Assembly: GCA_025362255.1 (NCBI GenBank)
Contig: JANYGY010000251.1
Coordinates: forward strand, 1-6,200
Direction: 5' to 3'
From: Planctomycetales bacterium
GTDB taxonomy: Bacteria; Planctomycetota; UBA11346
DNA: 6,200 bases
Shown: in pieces, positions 1 to 6,200 of the stretch
Numbering within the stretch: the first letter of the stretch is position 1
Layout: every line of letters starts with the position of its first letter
The notes under the pieces: model-generated
Told to the model about the DNA's origin: nothing
Seen by the model: the letters and a program-made list of their open reading frames with translations, nothing else
Databases searched by the model: none
Position numbers and translations under genes: made by a program

Positions 1-3000
1 CCGAGACGTCCGCCAACACCGTGACCGTCACCGGCGCGCCCGAGACCGGCGTGAACACCACGGTCACCTGAGCACCGGGTTCGGCAGTCCCGGCGTAAGT
101 CGGGGTGTTGTCTTTAGTGATGCGATCGTTGGTGAATCTGCCCAGGTCACTGCCCGGCGTGAGTGCTGAAACCGGTGCAATCACCTGAGTGTCGATGATC
201 ACCGTCTGGGTCACGGTGGTGCTGTTGGTGACGTCGTCGAGCGCAGTCGTGGACAGGATGTACGTGCCATCTGCAATCGCTGGCGCCGCAGAACGATCCA
301 GGGTCCAGGTGCCGGTGCCGGAGTCGACTGCGGCGAGCTGCCCGGTGAAAATATCCGCGCCGCCGCCGCTCGGCGTCAGGGTCACCGCTACGCTCGTCAG
401 ATGCACGTCGCTGACCGTGCCGGTGAAAATCGGCTGCGTATCGCGGGTGATGAAATCATTGGTCGTGCCGTTACCGCCAGCGGTATCGTCGGTGATCGCG
501 ACGATCGCCAAAGCCGGGTTGGTCGTGTCGACGGTGATGCCGAAGCCCGGCGACAACAACGACGCGGGATTTCCGGCGCTGTCAAACACCCGCGCAAAAT
601 ACGTGGTCAGGCCGTCTGCTCGCGCCGGACTGGTGAAGGAAAAAGCGCCGCCGCCGTCCAACAGCGCCGTGCCGAGCACCACCGAGGCGCCCGCATCGCT
701 ATAGATCGTGACGTAGCCGCCTGGATCCGCGTTGACCGTGGTGCCGGCGAGAGTGGGCGTCGCATCGTTGGTCAGAGACACGTTTTTGGTCCGCCCAGCG
801 CTGACCGAATAGCTGGCGATCGTCGCCGCCGCGCCGGCGGCCGGCGGTACCGTGTCGATGAGCAGATTCTGGGTTACGGGCGAGCCGGGATTTCCCGCCG
901 CGTCGGTCGGCGTGACCACGATCTGGTAGGTCGTCGGCGGACTGCCAACCAGGGCGGAAAGGGTAGCCAATGTGGCTGAGGGCACAGTCCACCCGCCAGC
1001 TCCATCAAGGGTCACGAAGACCGCCGAGGAAAATTGGTCCACGCCACTCAGGCGAATTTCAACCCGCACCAACCCGGTGCGCACGTTGTCCGCAGCGGTG
1101 CCGCTGAGCGCCGTCAGGATGGTGGCGTTGGTGACGAAGTCGGTCGCGCTGAATCCGCTATCGGGCGCCACCGTGGTGATCGCAGCCGTGGGCGCCGTCT
1201 GATCGATGAACACATCGCGACTGACCTCGGCGACGTTGCCGACATCGTCAGTCAGGCGCGCGATCACCGCATAGGTGCCCGGCGCGCGCAGACCGTCGAT
1301 GAACGACCAGGTCGGCGCCGCGGTAGCGCCTTGCGTGCTGACCAGGGTGCCCCCGATCAGCAACGTGAAGGTATCGGTCGTCTGGCGCACCCCGCTGAAA
1401 GCACCGTCATACCGCAACGTGTCATCACTGGTGATCAAATCCGTCGCCCACGATGACGGAGTAGCCGCGCCAAAGGTGTCGGTGGTGATCGTGGTGATCG
1501 ATGGCAGCGCGACCGTGGTATCGATCACGAACAACGCGTTCGCTGTCGCGGTGGTGCTGTCATTGCCGGCGATGTCGGTGCCGAGGGCGGTGACCGTATA
1601 GCTACCCTCGGGCAGCGCGCTGAACGTGGTCGTCCACATGCCGCTGCCGTCAGCCGTCACTGTCGCAGTGCGTCCACCGGTCAGGGTCACGACCACGCGC
1701 GAGCCGGGGTCGCTGGTGCCGGAAATCGTTATCGTGGTGGCGTTGGTGCGATTGCCGGCCGGGGTGCCGGTGGCTGGGGTGAAGCCGGAAATCGCCGTCA
1801 CCGGCGGCGTCGAATCGTACACGACATTCAGAGTGTTCGACGTCCCCGCGGTATTGCCGGCAACATCGACCACGGTCGACGTGCAGACGTAGGTGCCGTC
1901 CGCTGAAAAGGGCAGCGTGACGTTCCATATGCCGTTCGTGCCCACGAGCGCCGTGATGATCTGGGATAATCCGATCGCCGAATTGGTGACGGTCAGCGAC
2001 ACCGTCGCGTCGGGCTCGGCCCGCCCGACCACTTTTACGCCCAGAGAGACATTGGTGATCTGATCGTTAGCGAATAACCCGGAATCGGGATCGATACCCA
2101 ATTGCACCGGGGTTTCCGTGATCGTGTCGATGACCAGGCTCTGATTGCCGATGGCGGTGGTGGACTGGTTGCCGGCACGATCGCGCAGGCTGAACGCCAG
2201 CGTGTAGCGTCCGTCGGGCAACGAATACGGCGCGGATATGAGTCCGCCGCCCACACCGGTAACCGTCCCGAACGGAGCTCCATCCAGCGTCGCTGTCACC
2301 TGCAAGCCACCGGAACTCGGCGCGGCGTCGGCGACGCCACCCACATTCACCGAAAGCGTGGTGTCGGAGGTGATCAGGTCCGTTGATGACGAACCCGTGT
2401 CATTCGTCACCGACATGGTGGCCGGCCCAGTGGGTGCCACGCTGTCGAAAATGATCTGATAAGACGCACTCGTCAAAGAGTTGGCGATATCCGTGATCGT
2501 GATGCCATAGGTTCCGCCACCGATGGGCGTCGCGATGGAATAGGTGAGCGATCCATTCGCATCGAGAGTAGCCGACTGCGGGGCGATTGCGGGTGCGGGG
2601 GCCACGGGCGTGAAATCAACGCGCAGCACGGCATTCGACCGACCGATGAACGCCAACGACAACGTCGGATCCTTGGTGACTTTGGAAGTACTGTTGAGCG
2701 AATCGAGAATCGCTGGAGCAAACTTGTCGGCCGGCAATGCCGTGGTGTCCGTCACGGTGATCGTCCCGTTCACCGGCGTCGTGGTATTTCCCGCGTCGTC
2801 CCTCGCGGTGGCGACCAGCACATACGTATGATCAGGCAACGTCGCAGAAAACGAGTATGTCCAGGTACCGCTGCCCAAGGTCGCGCTGCCCGCCGCCACG
2901 CCGTCGACGGTGATGCTGACCGAGGTCGCACCAGTGACCAGACCCGTCCAGGCCAAATTGCGCACGGTCGTTGGATTCGAAACCGGTGCTAAAGTTCCCG

Positions 3001-3925
3001 CATTTATGAAGTCCGTGGCGCTGAACGCCGTCGGTGGAATCACGTCGACAATCAGGCTGAAGGGATCCGAGCTGAGGAAATTACCGGCAGGATCGGTCGC
3101 CACCGCAAACAAGGTATTGGTGCCATTGACCAACGCCGGGCTCACCGATCCCACCGACCACAAGCCCGTGCCAGCCGCCCCCGCAGTCGCGACGATCGGG
3201 CCACTCGCTGATCCCGTACGCAGCCGCACGGTGGCGCCGGGTTCAGCCTTTCCATTGAACCCGGGACTGGCGTTGTTGGTCGTGCTGCCCGAAGCGCCGG
3301 CCGACGAATAATAGATCAGCGGTTTGGTGGTGCGCAGGTCGACCGTCACGGTCAACGGCAAGGAAAACGCCGTAGCCGCGTTGCCCGCAAGGTCGCGCTG
3401 CGTGGCGGTGAGGACGTACGTTCCACTGACCAGCTGAAGACCGTTGAAGCTGAAAACCCCAGTCATCGCATGGGCCACCACGGCGCCAACCTGCGTGCCA
3501 TCGAGGTAGAAATTCACGGTTGCGCCCGGATCTGCCAAGCCCGTGACCGTCGGTGCCCCAGTGTTGGTGAAACCGACTTGATTGAGGCTGGGGCTGATCG
3601 CCAATCCGGTCGGTGCCGCGCTGGTGCTGTCGATCACCAAAAGGCGGGTGCTCGACAGCAGCGGCGGGCCACCAAGGACCGGCGTGGCACGGGCTTCAAG
3701 GTCGTACCGACCATCGGCAATCCCGCTCAGCGGAATCGCCCAGGTCCCCGACGCAGTGGCGACCACTGAACCGCCGACCTGGATCAAGGCCCCCGCTGGA
3801 GGACCGCTAAACAACCGCACGGTAGCTCCCGCGTCGGCGGTACCCGTCACCGTCGGTGACGGATTGGAGGTGTTAAAGTCAGATGCCGAAATTCCCGTGT
3901 CAGGCGACAGCAGATCGATGGTTGG
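1..3925 (-). repeat. Tandem array of 12 complete plus 1 partial Ig-like domains (protein-level repeats)
   Basis: The repeat unit is about 100 codons. Domain boundaries on the DNA, taken at the I-D-x-x-x-P linkers, are approximately 3925-3614, 3613-3320, 3319-3032, 3031-2732, 2731-2432, 2431-2108, 2107-1802, 1801-1502, 1501-1190, 1189-842, 841-515, 514-173 and 172-1. The domains are recognisable only as protein: the nucleotide sequences have diverged and no long identical DNA block was noticed, so the array looks old and is not recently homogenised. Domain 5 (residues 432-531) is the most atypical, with D-I-A-N-S in place of D-x-A-G-N. Domain 12 also lacks the A-G-N form (D-D-V-T-N-S). Confidence 0.85.
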
Positions 3926-4024
3926 CACCGCCGCGTTCAGCGCACATGCCGTCAGCACCACGATACCCAACGCGCGCGCAAAAAGGGACACCGATGAGCA
4001 AACCCGACGAAGCGTGGAAACCAT
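1..4024 (-). CDS. Giant tandem Ig-like repeat protein, predicted lipoprotein/adhesin (C-terminus outside window)
   Basis: Reading the minus strand from the ATG at 4024-4022 gives 1341 codons without a stop, so the gene continues past the left edge. The start is chosen because a GGAG lies seven bases upstream and the next in-frame stop upstream is about 20 bases away; the GTG just before the ATG is a possible alternative. Residues 1-27 form a signal sequence with Arg6/Arg7, a short hydrophobic core (ALGIVVL) and a lipobox, LTAC, with Cys27. The rest is a chain of beta-rich bacterial Ig-like domains (Big_13/Big_6-like) at about residues 34-137, 138-235, 236-331, 332-431, 432-531, 532-639, 640-741, 742-841, 842-945, 946-1061, 1062-1170, 1171-1284 and 1285 onward. 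Each typically has a G-T-A-x-P-G-A-T-V or T-D-x-I-T-x-D-T strand near its start, a central G-x-W, a D-G-x-Y strand, a D-x-A-G-N motif and an I-D-T-x-x-P linker. Only three cysteines are visible (9, 27, 714), and there is no internal membrane segment. Such proteins usually act in adhesion or cell-surface structure; the exact ligand is unknown. Domain identity is fairly sure, function is inferred. Confidence 0.9.
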   Translation of the reverse strand, partial: MVSTLRRVCSSVSLFARALGIVVLTACALNAAVPTIDLLSPDTGISASDFNTSNPSPTVTGTADAGATVRLFSGPPAGALIQVGGSVVATASGTWAIPLSGIADGRYDLEARATPVLGGPPLLSSTRLLVIDSTSAAPTGLAISPSLNQVGFTNTGAPTVTGLADPGATVNFYLDGTQVGAVVAHAMTGVFSFNGLQLVSGTYVLTATQRDLAGNAATAFSLPLTVTVDLRTTKPLIYYSSAGASGSTTNNASPGFNGKAEPGATVRLRTGSASGPIVATAGAAGTGLWSVGSVSPALVNGTNTLFAVATDPAGNFLSSDPFSLIVDVIPPTAFSATDFINAGTLAPVSNPTTVRNLAWTGLVTGATSVSITVDGVAAGSATLGSGTWTYSFSATLPDHTYVLVATARDDAGNTTTPVNGTITVTDTTALPADKFAPAILDSLNSTSKVTKDPTLSLAFIGRSNAVLRVDFTPVAPAPAIAPQSATLDANGSLTYSIATPIGGGTYGITITDIANSLTSASYQIIFDSVAPTGPATMSVTNDTGSSSTDLITSDTTLSVNVGGVADAAPSSGGLQVTATLDGAPFGTVTGVGGGLISAPYSLPDGRYTLAFSLRDRAGNQSTTAIGNQSLVIDTITETPVQLGIDPDSGLFANDQITNVSLGVKVVGRAEPDATVSLTVTNSAIGLSQIITALVGTNGIWNVTLPFSADGTYVCTSTVVDVAGNTAGTSNTLNVVYDSTPPVTAISGFTPATGTPAGNRTNATTITISGTSDPGSRVVVTLTGGRTATVTADGSGMWTTTFSALPEGSYTVTALGTDIAGNDSTTATANALFVIDTTVALPSITTITTDTFGAATPSSWATDLITSDDTLRYDGAFSGVRQTTDTFTLLIGGTLVSTQGATAAPTWSFIDGLRAPGTYAVIARLTDDVGNVAEVSRDVFIDQTAPTAAITTVAPDSGFSATDFVTNATILTALSGTAADNVRTGLVRVEIRLSGVDQFSSAVFVTLDGAGGWTVPSATLATLSALVGSPPTTYQIVVTPTDAAGNPGSPVTQNLLIDTVPPAAGAAATIASYSVSAGRTKNVSLTNDATPTLAGTTVNADPGGYVTIYSDAGASVVLGTALLDGGGAFSFTSPARADGLTTYFARVFDSAGNPASLLSPGFGITVDTTNPALAIVAITDDTAGGNGTTNDFITRDTQPIFTGTVSDVHLTSVAVTLTPSGGGADIFTGQLAAVDSGTGTWTLDRSAAPAIADGTYILSTTALDDVTNSTTVTQTVIIDTQVIAPVSALTPGSDLGRFTNDRITKDNTPTYAGTAEPGAQVTVVFTPVSGAPVTVTVLADVS
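3944..4024 (-). other. Predicted lipoprotein signal peptide with lipobox LTAC
   Basis: The first 27 codons give a basic n-region (Arg6, Arg7, with a further Arg17), a hydrophobic stretch at residues 18-24 and the tetrapeptide L-T-A-C ending at Cys27, which fits the signal peptidase II lipobox pattern. The residue after the cysteine is Ala rather than Asp, which under the E. coli Lol rule would favour the outer membrane; whether this organism follows that rule is unknown. An alternative is signal peptidase I cleavage a few residues later (after A-L-N-A, near residue 31), giving a soluble or otherwise anchored protein. The n-region is longer than usual and the hydrophobic core is short, so the lipoprotein call is probable but not certain. 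Confidence 0.65.
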
Positions 4025-4031
4025 CACGAGA

Positions 4032-4035
4032 CTCC
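4032..4035 (-). promoter_or_regulatory. Ribosome binding site (GGAG) of the Ig-repeat protein
   Basis: The minus strand reads TTTTGGAGTCTCGTGATGG. GGAG lies seven bases before the ATG at 4024, good Shine-Dalgarno spacing, and this decides the start codon over the in-frame GTG immediately upstream. Confidence 0.7.
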
Positions 4036-4051
4036 AAAACGTTCACATTTC

Positions 4052-4066
4052 CATCGATTATCGATG
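4052..4066 (-). promoter_or_regulatory. 15-base palindrome containing a -10-like GATAAT; candidate promoter/operator
   Basis: The sequence CATCGAT-T-ATCGATG is a perfect palindrome around a single central base. Read on the minus strand it contains GATAAT (4062-4057), one base from the TATAAT consensus, with its end about 33 bases before the ATG of the Ig-repeat gene. That would place a transcription start near 4050 and leave a short leader holding the ribosome binding site. No convincing -35 hexamer is seen 16-18 bases upstream (the positions read ACACAC, GACACA and AGACAC). It could instead be a regulator site or a chance palindrome. Confidence 0.3.
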
Positions 4067-4203
4067 AATTGGTGCTTGGTGTGTCTCGTGTATGGCTTGC
4101 GGCAACTGATTAACCTGAAAAAACAGTTAGAGTCGTCCCTCGTTTGAAAATACTCCGCATATCTGCGTTCCCGTCTTTTCTTCAGCACGTCCGGCGAGGC
4201 GTA

Positions 4204-4310
4204 CTGGAAACGCAGGTGTGGTCCATGTGCAAGGCGCCCGATGCGACGGAATGGCAGCGCCATTTCGCGTATTGGGCAACGCCGCAGATGGGCTGCACCT
4301 GCGTTTCCAG
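4204..4310. repeat. 107-base long imperfect hairpin (about 48 bp stem, 3-base loop); candidate structured RNA or mobile repeat
   Basis: The outer arms CTGGAAACGCAGGTG (4204-4218) and CACCTGCGTTTCCAG (4296-4310) are perfectly complementary over 15 bases. Pairing continues inward through 4219-4226/4288-4295, one G-G mismatch (4227/4287), 4228-4230/4284-4286, an AA bulge (4231-4232), 4233-4236/4280-4283, a CAA bulge (4277-4279), 4237-4245/4268-4276, an A bulge (4246) and 4247-4255/4259-4267, closing on the loop AGC (4256-4258). Six pairs are G-T when read on the plus strand (4219, 4220, 4222, 4240, 4243, 4249 and partners); the same positions would be A-C mismatches in a minus-strand RNA. No T run follows either arm, so it is not a standard intrinsic terminator. 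I do not recognise the family. It could be an RNA made from the plus strand, a processing site in the cca transcript, or a MITE-like palindrome. Confidence 0.75.
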
Positions 4311-4326
4311 GATTAATCAGAATCAA

Positions 4327-5505
4327 TTATTTGTCGTTGAGAGCCCACAAAATCGCTTCGTCTGCGGTTTTTAAAATCCCATTGAGCTGTCGGTCTTCGA
4401 TGTCCTGCAAAAGTCGGCCGAGTTTGGGACCTGGCGGAATTCCCTGGGCAAGCAGATCACGTGCACAAACAAGTGGCTCAAGGTGTCCCACAGCCTGTTC
4501 GGCTGCCAGCCACGCCGCCGCTTCGGGAACCTGGCCCAGGCACGTCAGCAGGCGCACCACCAACGCCGCCTCAGAGCCGCGCATGACCCGCCGGCGCGGT
4601 GCCACCGCGCATCCGGCCGCCAGCGTTGCCGCACCGGTGATGACCTCGCGCAGGCGCTTGATGCGATCACGCGGCACGGGCTCGTGGTGCATCCACGACC
4701 ACCTGGATTCTTTGGGGGCCGCGTTGAACACGATCGCCAACGCCACCAGCGGATCGTCCGTCGACACCACCTGGGCAAGGGCTGTCGCGATTGAAGGTGC
4801 CAATGATGGCGGCACGGGTGGCAAGACGGCAGCAAGATGTCCACTCGTTGCGATGTGATCAAACCAGCGGGCGGGAACTGTTTCCAATCCCTTGCCGATT
4901 TCCTGCCAGATCCGTTCACGCGACAACCCGGACAATGGCGTAGCCACGATCGCCTTCCAGGTGTCTTCGGTGGGCGTCAACGACAAGTGAGCGATGAAGC
5001 GAAGACCACGCAACACCCGCAGTCGGTCCTCCGCCAAACGCTGAGCTCCATCAATGACCCGCAACACGCGCGCTTTGAGGTCTTCAAGCCCGCCGACATG
5101 ATCAATCACCGTCCCATCGCGTGGATCGAGCAACAAGCCATTGATCGTGAAGTCTCGCCGATGCACGTCCTCTTGAGCGGTAGAGAAAACGATGTCCGCG
5201 GGACGTCGACCGTCGATGTAGGCGCCATCATGGCGAAAGGTCGCCAGCTCGATATTTCGGCCTTCGGGAGTGACCGCGATCATCACTCCGAATGCACGAC
5301 CGACGGCGATGACTTTGGAAAATATTTTCTCGATCTGAGCGGGATGGGCCGCGGTTGCGACATCGACGTCATGCACCGGACGATCAAGCAGCAGATCGCG
5401 AACACAGCCGCCGACGAACCACGCTTCGTGACCGGCGGCGCGTAAAATCTGGCAGGCCCACCGACCATCATCCCACGGCTGACCCGAAGGAAGATCGACC
5501 CGCAT
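4327..5505 (-). CDS. cca: CCA tRNA nucleotidyltransferase (class II, poly(A) polymerase-like)
   Basis: This complete 392-residue protein should add or repair the 3'-terminal CCA of tRNAs in the cytoplasm, using CTP and ATP without a nucleic-acid template. Visible class II nucleotidyltransferase motifs, in order: G32-G33-C-V-R36-D37 followed by the metal-binding D46-V-D48 (motif A); the flexible-loop region around F90-R91 to R100-R101-P102; R116-R117-D118-F119-T120-I121-N122 (motif B); G138-G139-x-x-D142-L; E159-D160-R161-x-R163-x-x-R166-x-x-R169-F170 (nucleotide-recognition motif D, EDxxR type); and S195-R-E-R198-I (motif E). The C-terminal part is helical in character and ends in a P-G-P-K-L-G segment (358-363) before a D-G-I-L-like tail. 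No C-terminal HD phosphohydrolase domain is seen. The retained flexible loop argues against a CC-only enzyme. The ATG at 5505 shares one base with the dnaN stop, and no strong ribosome binding site precedes it, so translational coupling is likely. Confidence 0.93.
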   Translation of the reverse strand: MRVDLPSGQPWDDGRWACQILRAAGHEAWFVGGCVRDLLLDRPVHDVDVATAAHPAQIEKIFSKVIAVGRAFGVMIAVTPEGRNIELATFRHDGAYIDGRRPADIVFSTAQEDVHRRDFTINGLLLDPRDGTVIDHVGGLEDLKARVLRVIDGAQRLAEDRLRVLRGLRFIAHLSLTPTEDTWKAIVATPLSGLSRERIWQEIGKGLETVPARWFDHIATSGHLAAVLPPVPPSLAPSIATALAQVVSTDDPLVALAIVFNAAPKESRWSWMHHEPVPRDRIKRLREVITGAATLAAGCAVAPRRRVMRGSEAALVVRLLTCLGQVPEAAAWLAAEQAVGHLEPLVCARDLLAQGIPPGPKLGRLLQDIEDRQLNGILKTADEAILWALNDK

Positions 5506-5507
5506 CA
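5503..5507 (-). promoter_or_regulatory. TGATG stop/start overlap between dnaN and cca
   Basis: On the minus strand TGA (5507-5505), the stop of dnaN, shares its A with the ATG of cca (5505-5503). No obvious Shine-Dalgarno sequence lies just upstream, so re-initiation by ribosomes finishing dnaN is the simplest model. This also supports a single transcript for the two genes. Confidence 0.75.
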
Positions 5508-6200
5508 GACCGGCAACGAGATCGGCATCACGAGGTACGTCACGCCTGGCTCACGCATGATCAGGCCACGACTGATTTCGATGCCGATGTGTTCTCCCGT
5601 ATAAACCTTCAGGATGTCGCTCATGTACTGGCTGTTGAGCCCGAATTTGGCCGGCGCGCCGCTGTATTGGCAGCTGACTGGAATGCGCGCGCTGCCATTG
5701 GTGTAATTCATGTTGCTGAACATCGCCTGATCGTGATCCAGGCTCATGACGATCGCGCGCGATGCCTGCTGGGTCATCAACGCCACCCGGCGTACCGCCG
5801 ACGCGAGTTGGGCGGTATGGAACGTGATGGCGACCTGGCCCGTGGTGTTAGTCAAAGCTGCGCGATAGGCGGGAAAAGTGCCGTCGACTAGTCGGGTGAT
5901 GAATTCCACCGTCAGACCGTCGGCGATTGCCAGACGAAGAAATGCGAGTTTACCAGCAAAAGCCAATTCGACCTTTTCATGGGCCGAGGGAGCTGCTGCC
6001 AGGATCCGCCCCAAATGGTTGACCGCGACCGCGGGCAGGACGACTGCAAATTTTTCCCCATTGGGCAAATGGAATGCCTCATGCTTTTCAATCGACTCGG
6101 AAAGAACTTTTCCGTCGGTTGCGGCAAACACCAACTCACCGCTGCCGATGGTCAACGACAGTCCACTGAGGGTTGGGCTCGTCCGTTCCTTATCCATGGC
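5505..6200 (-). CDS. dnaN: DNA polymerase III beta sliding clamp, C-terminal part (5' end outside window)
   Basis: The frame is open to the right edge, so the Met at 6197 is internal. About 230 residues are visible, and by comparison with the roughly 366-residue E. coli protein some 140-145 N-terminal residues are missing. Numbered from that Met, landmarks that match the clamp family are A26-T-D-G29 (E. coli ATDG), a V-V-L-P strand (52-55), T101-R-L-V-D-G-x-F-P-A-Y111-R (E. coli KLVDGRFPDYR), V135-R-R-V-A-L followed by S146-R-A (domain 3 helix region), K184-F-G-L-N with Y191-x-x-D194-I-L (E. coli EIGFNVSYVLDVL), and the C-terminal Y221-L-V-M-P-I-S-L228. The ring-shaped dimer holds polymerase III on DNA and binds partners through a pocket lined by the last residues. 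Unusual points are ATDGKV instead of ATDGHR, S in place of the E. coli penultimate Arg, and a two-residue Pro-Val tail. It is probably the housekeeping clamp, but a divergent paralogue is possible. Confidence 0.88.
   Translation of the reverse strand, partial: AMDKERTSPTLSGLSLTIGSGELVFAATDGKVLSESIEKHEAFHLPNGEKFAVVLPAVAVNHLGRILAAAPSAHEKVELAFAGKLAFLRLAIADGLTVEFITRLVDGTFPAYRAALTNTTGQVAITFHTAQLASAVRRVALMTQQASRAIVMSLDHDQAMFSNMNYTNGSARIPVSCQYSGAPAKFGLNSQYMSDILKVYTGEHIGIEISRGLIMREPGVTYLVMPISLPV

Larger units (their letters stand above)
4025..4326. other. Intergenic region between cca and the Ig-repeat gene
   Basis: These 302 bases hold no convincing gene. From the cca side they contain an AT-rich start with the small palindrome GATTAATC (4311-4318), the long hairpin (4204-4310), a stretch with a six-base T run on the minus strand (4118-4123), the 15-base palindrome and the GGAG site. 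On the minus strand the cca frame happens to stay open for 100 codons after its TAA, ending in a TGA that overlaps the ATG of the Ig gene. That frame has only a TTG start directly abutting the stop, no ribosome binding site and no recognisable domain, and about a third of it lies in the hairpin, so it is not called a gene. Confidence 0.7.

Noticed and set aside
189..3311. Several plus-strand reading frames of 70-190 codons (for example 189-704, 401-979, 2544-2831, 2910-3311)
   Set aside because: They lie opposite the long minus-strand Ig-repeat frame, have low-complexity Val/Ala/Pro- or Arg-rich translations and no recognisable domain. They are expected shadows of a high-GC gene.
4115..4142. 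Terminator at the six-T run on the minus strand (4118-4123)
   Set aside because: The preceding sequence offers only a GAG/CTC three-base stem, too weak for an intrinsic terminator.
4204..4310. Integron attC site
   Set aside because: The size and fold would fit, but the outer arms (CTGGAAAC / GTTTCCAG) do not match the RYYYAAC and GTTRRRY core sites, and no integrase or cassette array is present.
4204..4310. Rho-independent terminator of the dnaN-cca transcript
   Set aside because: The stem is far longer than usual and no T run follows on the minus strand (next bases TACGCCTCG) or on the plus strand (GATTAATCAG).
4024..4326. 100-codon minus-strand frame with a TTG start as a separate small gene
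   Set aside because: It is the continuation of the cca frame after its stop, has no ribosome binding site, uses a rare start directly abutting the TAA, contains the long hairpin and resembles no family I know.
4837..5891. Plus-strand frames opposite cca and dnaN (4837-5445 and 5355-5891)
   Set aside because: Both overlap well-supported minus-strand genes and show no domain; their composition is that of antisense shadows.
6195..6197. ATG at 6197 as the true start of dnaN
   Set aside because: The frame continues to the window edge and homology begins in the middle clamp domain, so this Met is internal to a longer protein.

Overview
The window reads as a chromosomal segment of a high-GC, probably Gram-negative bacterium. 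All three supported genes lie on the minus strand, in transcription order dnaN (3' part), cca, and a very long secreted or lipid-anchored Ig-repeat protein that runs off the left edge. The phylum cannot be fixed from this sequence. The divergent sliding clamp, the short class II CCA enzyme and the large Ig-repeat surface protein would fit a Planctomycetota/Verrucomicrobiota-type genome, but that is an impression and not a demonstration.

Right part (4327-6200): the C-terminal two thirds of a DNA polymerase III beta sliding clamp overlaps by one base (TGATG junction) with a complete 392-residue CCA tRNA nucleotidyltransferase. The two are almost certainly one translationally coupled transcription unit joining replication processivity and tRNA 3'-end maturation. 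No dnaA or recF is visible.

Middle (4025-4326): about 300 bases without a convincing gene. It contains the most unusual object in the window, a 107-base sequence (4204-4310) that folds end to end into one imperfect hairpin of about 48 base pairs with a 3-base loop. All six of its non-Watson-Crick pairs are G-T in the plus-strand reading. Nearer the next gene lie a 15-base palindrome containing a -10-like GATAAT and a GGAG ribosome binding site.

Left part (1-4024): one uninterrupted minus-strand reading frame of at least 1341 codons with no stop inside the window. It encodes an N-terminal signal sequence with a lipobox (LTAC, Cys27) followed by twelve complete bacterial Ig-like domains and part of a thirteenth, each about 96-116 residues. 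It is most likely an extracellular adhesin or structural surface protein. The many shorter plus-strand frames over this stretch are shadows of it.

No tRNA, rRNA, CRISPR array, insertion sequence or transposase was seen.
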